A stretch of 64,000 nucleotides of DNA. Origin: Actinopolyspora halophila DSM 43834 (GTDB lineage Bacteria > Actinomycetota > Actinomycetes > Mycobacteriales > Pseudonocardiaceae). Below, in pieces: positions 62,530-64,000 of this stretch. Positions within the stretch are counted from its first letter, which is position 1. Each line of letters begins with the position of its first letter. The notes beneath the pieces were generated by a model. It made no database searches, had not been told where the DNA came from, and saw nothing but the letters and a program-made list of their open reading frames with translations. The DNA lies in contig NZ_AQUI01000002.1 in assembly GCF_000371785.1 (NCBI RefSeq), forward strand, positions 3,513,276-3,577,275. Reading direction: 5' to 3'. The position numbers and the translations under genes were made by a program.

Positions 62530-63536
62530 GCCGACCTCTCGAGTGGGGCCGCAGGGGCGGGCGCGATCGAGGTCGGAGACGTCTCCAGCTGGTCATACCA
62601 CCGACTCAGGGCCTGCGACAGCGGCTGTCCGGCACCAGTCACCAGGCTCCGGGCGTTGTCGAAGTCGCCCGTCTTCCACAGCCGGTAGGAGGTCAGCACA
62701 GTGGCGAAGTCGTCCCAGCCGGGGTGCCCGACGGTCTCGCCGGCGATGAGCTGGTTCACCATCGCGTCGAAGTCTTCCCAGGGAACCGTCAGCGGCGGCA
62801 TCTCCGGGAGGGAGGCGATGTGATCGGGTACGCCTTCGGCGTCCTCGAAGTGCTGTTCGTACAGGTGCAGCGAGTCGACCAGGTGGTAGTAGTTACCGAG
62901 TTCGACGTCGAGCCACCCCGCGAGCAGTTCATGCAGGATCGTGAAGGTGAACAGATCGTAGGGAAGCCCGAGCCACGCGTCTTGGCTGCGCATGTTCGTG
63001 AACATGTGCAAGACGCCGTCGCGTAACCAAAAGCGGTACCCCAAGGTGCAGGGCACATCTCGGTAGCCCGCGAAGTCACGGGAGGGATCGAACAACGTGA
63101 TGACGGCCTGCCGTGTGGCTGGATCGGACCTCAGTTTCCGGCGAACGACGTCGAGCTGATCGACCTCGTCCTGCCACCGACGCAGCCGCGGGCCATAAGC
63201 CCCCTGCAACCGGCCATGATCGGCGAATCGCCGTAACCGCTCGTTGAACGTGAAGATCCAGCTATCTTCGGAGCCCGACAGAATCCACAGCGCCTCAGCC
63301 GCGGCAAAGGCTGGATTGAGCACACGGACCGGCGTGGCATCGACGAACCGGCTACGCGGATGTTGGAGCACAAGCTCGGCGCCGAGCATCTCTTTCGTCG
63401 ACAATCCACGCGGCGCGGTGGCTCGCCCGCCGCGCGCGACCGAGTGGCTTGCCCGGATGAACAGGTCCGAGGCGTCGTCGGCTGACAAGGACAGCATCGG
63501 CACGGTCTTTCCTTTCCGAGACGGGAGGGGATTCAT
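62526..63536 (-). CDS. Thymidylate-synthase-like nucleotide (hydroxy)methylase
   Basis: The ATG at 63536 overlaps the upstream stop (ATGA); an internal ATG at 63497 with GGAAAG ahead is a possible alternative. The 336-residue protein follows the thymidylate-synthase fold: AALWILSGSEDS-like AEALWILSGSEDSWIFTFNERLRRFADHGRLQGAYGPRLR, RDVPCTLGYRFWLRDGVLHMFTNMRSQDAWLGLPYDLFTFTILHELLAGWLDVELGNYYHLVDSLHLYEQH. The catalytic cysteine is in PCT (residue about 161). Standard TS has PCHxxxQF and a pyrimidine-binding Asn. Here the changes (TLGYRF; LPYDLF) put it with dCMP/CMP hydroxymethylase-like or antibiotic-pathway enzymes such as MilA or PolB, rather than with ThyA. Confidence 0.85.
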   Translation of the reverse strand: MNPLPSRKGKTVPMLSLSADDASDLFIRASHSVARGGRATAPRGLSTKEMLGAELVLQHPRSRFVDATPVRVLNPAFAAAEALWILSGSEDSWIFTFNERLRRFADHGRLQGAYGPRLRRWQDEVDQLDVVRRKLRSDPATRQAVITLFDPSRDFAGYRDVPCTLGYRFWLRDGVLHMFTNMRSQDAWLGLPYDLFTFTILHELLAGWLDVELGNYYHLVDSLHLYEQHFEDAEGVPDHIASLPEMPPLTVPWEDFDAMVNQLIAGETVGHPGWDDFATVLTSYRLWKTGDFDNARSLVTGAGQPLSQALSRWYDQLETSPTSIAPAPAAPLERSA

Positions 63537-64000
63537 GCAGTCGCGCTAGCGGGGGCTACCGGCTGGGTCTGCAGCCAAGCAAGTTGTCGCCTCATCCCGG
63601 TCACCAGATCCACGCGGGGACACCAGGCCAGCACACGGTGGGCGCGCGTGGCGTCGGCCAGCGTCGCGGGTGCGTCACCATCCGCAGCCGACGCCGGCTT
63701 CGTTGGGACGCGGCAACCAGTGAGCTGTTCAGCCACCCGCAGAACCTCGCACACACTCGTCGCCGTGCCTGCTCCGACGTTGACCGCACCGCTGACCTGC
63801 GAACGAGCGGCGGCCAGCGTGGCCTCGACGACGTCGTCGATGTAGGTGAAATCCCTGCTCTGTTCGCCGTTTCCGTACAGTGTCAGCGGAGCACCGCCGA
63901 GAGCGGCTGATAGCGCGCGGCCGATCAACATGTCGTCTCGCTGGCGGGGACCGTAGACGGTGAAGTAGCGCAGGGAGGCAACGCTGGTGGCACTGTCATG
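63533..64000 (-). CDS. NAD-dependent nucleotide-sugar epimerase, C-terminal part
   Basis: The gene begins beyond the right edge; the minus-strand frame is open from base 64000. The visible 155 residues begin SLRYFTVYGPRQRDDMLIGRAL, the VYGPRQR motif of extended SDR epimerases, and continue PLTLYGNGEQSRDFTYIDDVVEATLAA and GAVNVGAGTATSVCEVLRVAEQLTG, typical of the GalE/WbpP-like group. WCPRVDLVTGMRRQLAWLQ forms the C-terminal helix. It overlaps the TS-like gene by 4 bp. Together with the sugar dehydrogenase it points to a uronic acid- or modified-hexose-containing product. Confidence 0.87.
   Translation of the reverse strand, partial: HDSATSVASLRYFTVYGPRQRDDMLIGRALSAALGGAPLTLYGNGEQSRDFTYIDDVVEATLAAARSQVSGAVNVGAGTATSVCEVLRVAEQLTGCRVPTKPASAADGDAPATLADATRAHRVLAWCPRVDLVTGMRRQLAWLQTQPVAPASATA

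Overview
The window is GC-rich DNA (roughly two thirds G+C by eye) with actinomycete codon use, many GTG/TTG starts, ATGA-overlapping genes and a type I-E style CRISPR repeat. An actinomycete, perhaps a Pseudonocardiales genus, is the best guess; I see no rRNA or tRNA gene that would fix the genus.

1-9.2 kb is a catabolic operon centred on acetoacetate: the C-terminus of a class II HMG-CoA reductase, a HyuA/HyuB-type ATP-dependent carboxylase or hydrolase pair, a CaiB-type CoA-transferase, an enoyl-CoA hydratase, HMG-CoA lyase and both subunits of a 3-oxoacid CoA-transferase. 9.4-12.3 kb is a mobile-element pile-up (IS630 remnant, complete IS256-family element, Tn3 transposase remnant). 12.4-17.1 kb is a GntR-regulated operon with two FAD amine/amino-acid oxidases and a sodium:solute symporter. 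17.4-22.7 kb has an SAV2177-type methyltransferase and a second oxidase/transporter set (FAD oxidase plus GltS-like symporter) divergent from an RpiR regulator.

23-38 kb is dominated by a Tn3-family element. A truncated copy of its left end (23351-25288) is repeated without visible change at 27783-29720. A PfpI protein, a zinc formaldehyde-type dehydrogenase and a small monooxygenase lie between the copies. The second copy carries a near-complete tnpA, followed by a LacI regulator, a DapA-family lyase and an atypical Nramp-like transporter, then a frameshifted resolvase, MFS and SDR. Inverted repeats at 27785 and 38014 suggest a unit of about 10.3 kb. 38-40.6 kb holds an epimerase, an ABC ATPase cut by an IS5-family element, and that element.

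41.2-49.5 kb is the first specialised-metabolite locus. It resembles the toxoflavin/fervenulin (7-azapteridine) pathway: GTP cyclohydrolase II (ToxB-like), WD40 protein (ToxC-like), formylglycine-generating-enzyme-like protein (ToxD-like) and a methyltransferase (ToxA-like), plus a flavin-reductase-family protein, a second beta-propeller protein, an MFS exporter and a 14-codon micro-ORF followed by a strong hairpin.

49.5-54.7 kb is an accessory stretch: a frameshifted IS5-type element, a tyrosine recombinase coupled to an AbrB-like protein, and a short CRISPR array without cas genes. 54.8-64 kb is a tightly coupled minus-strand operon that looks like a second, unrecognised pathway: UDP-sugar dehydrogenase, two APH-type kinases, a histidine phosphatase, a methyltransferase, a P-loop kinase, a CgeB-like glycosyltransferase, an O-carbamoyltransferase, a thymidylate-synthase-like enzyme and a sugar epimerase that runs off the window end. 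Part of a nucleoside or modified-sugar product is the most economical reading.
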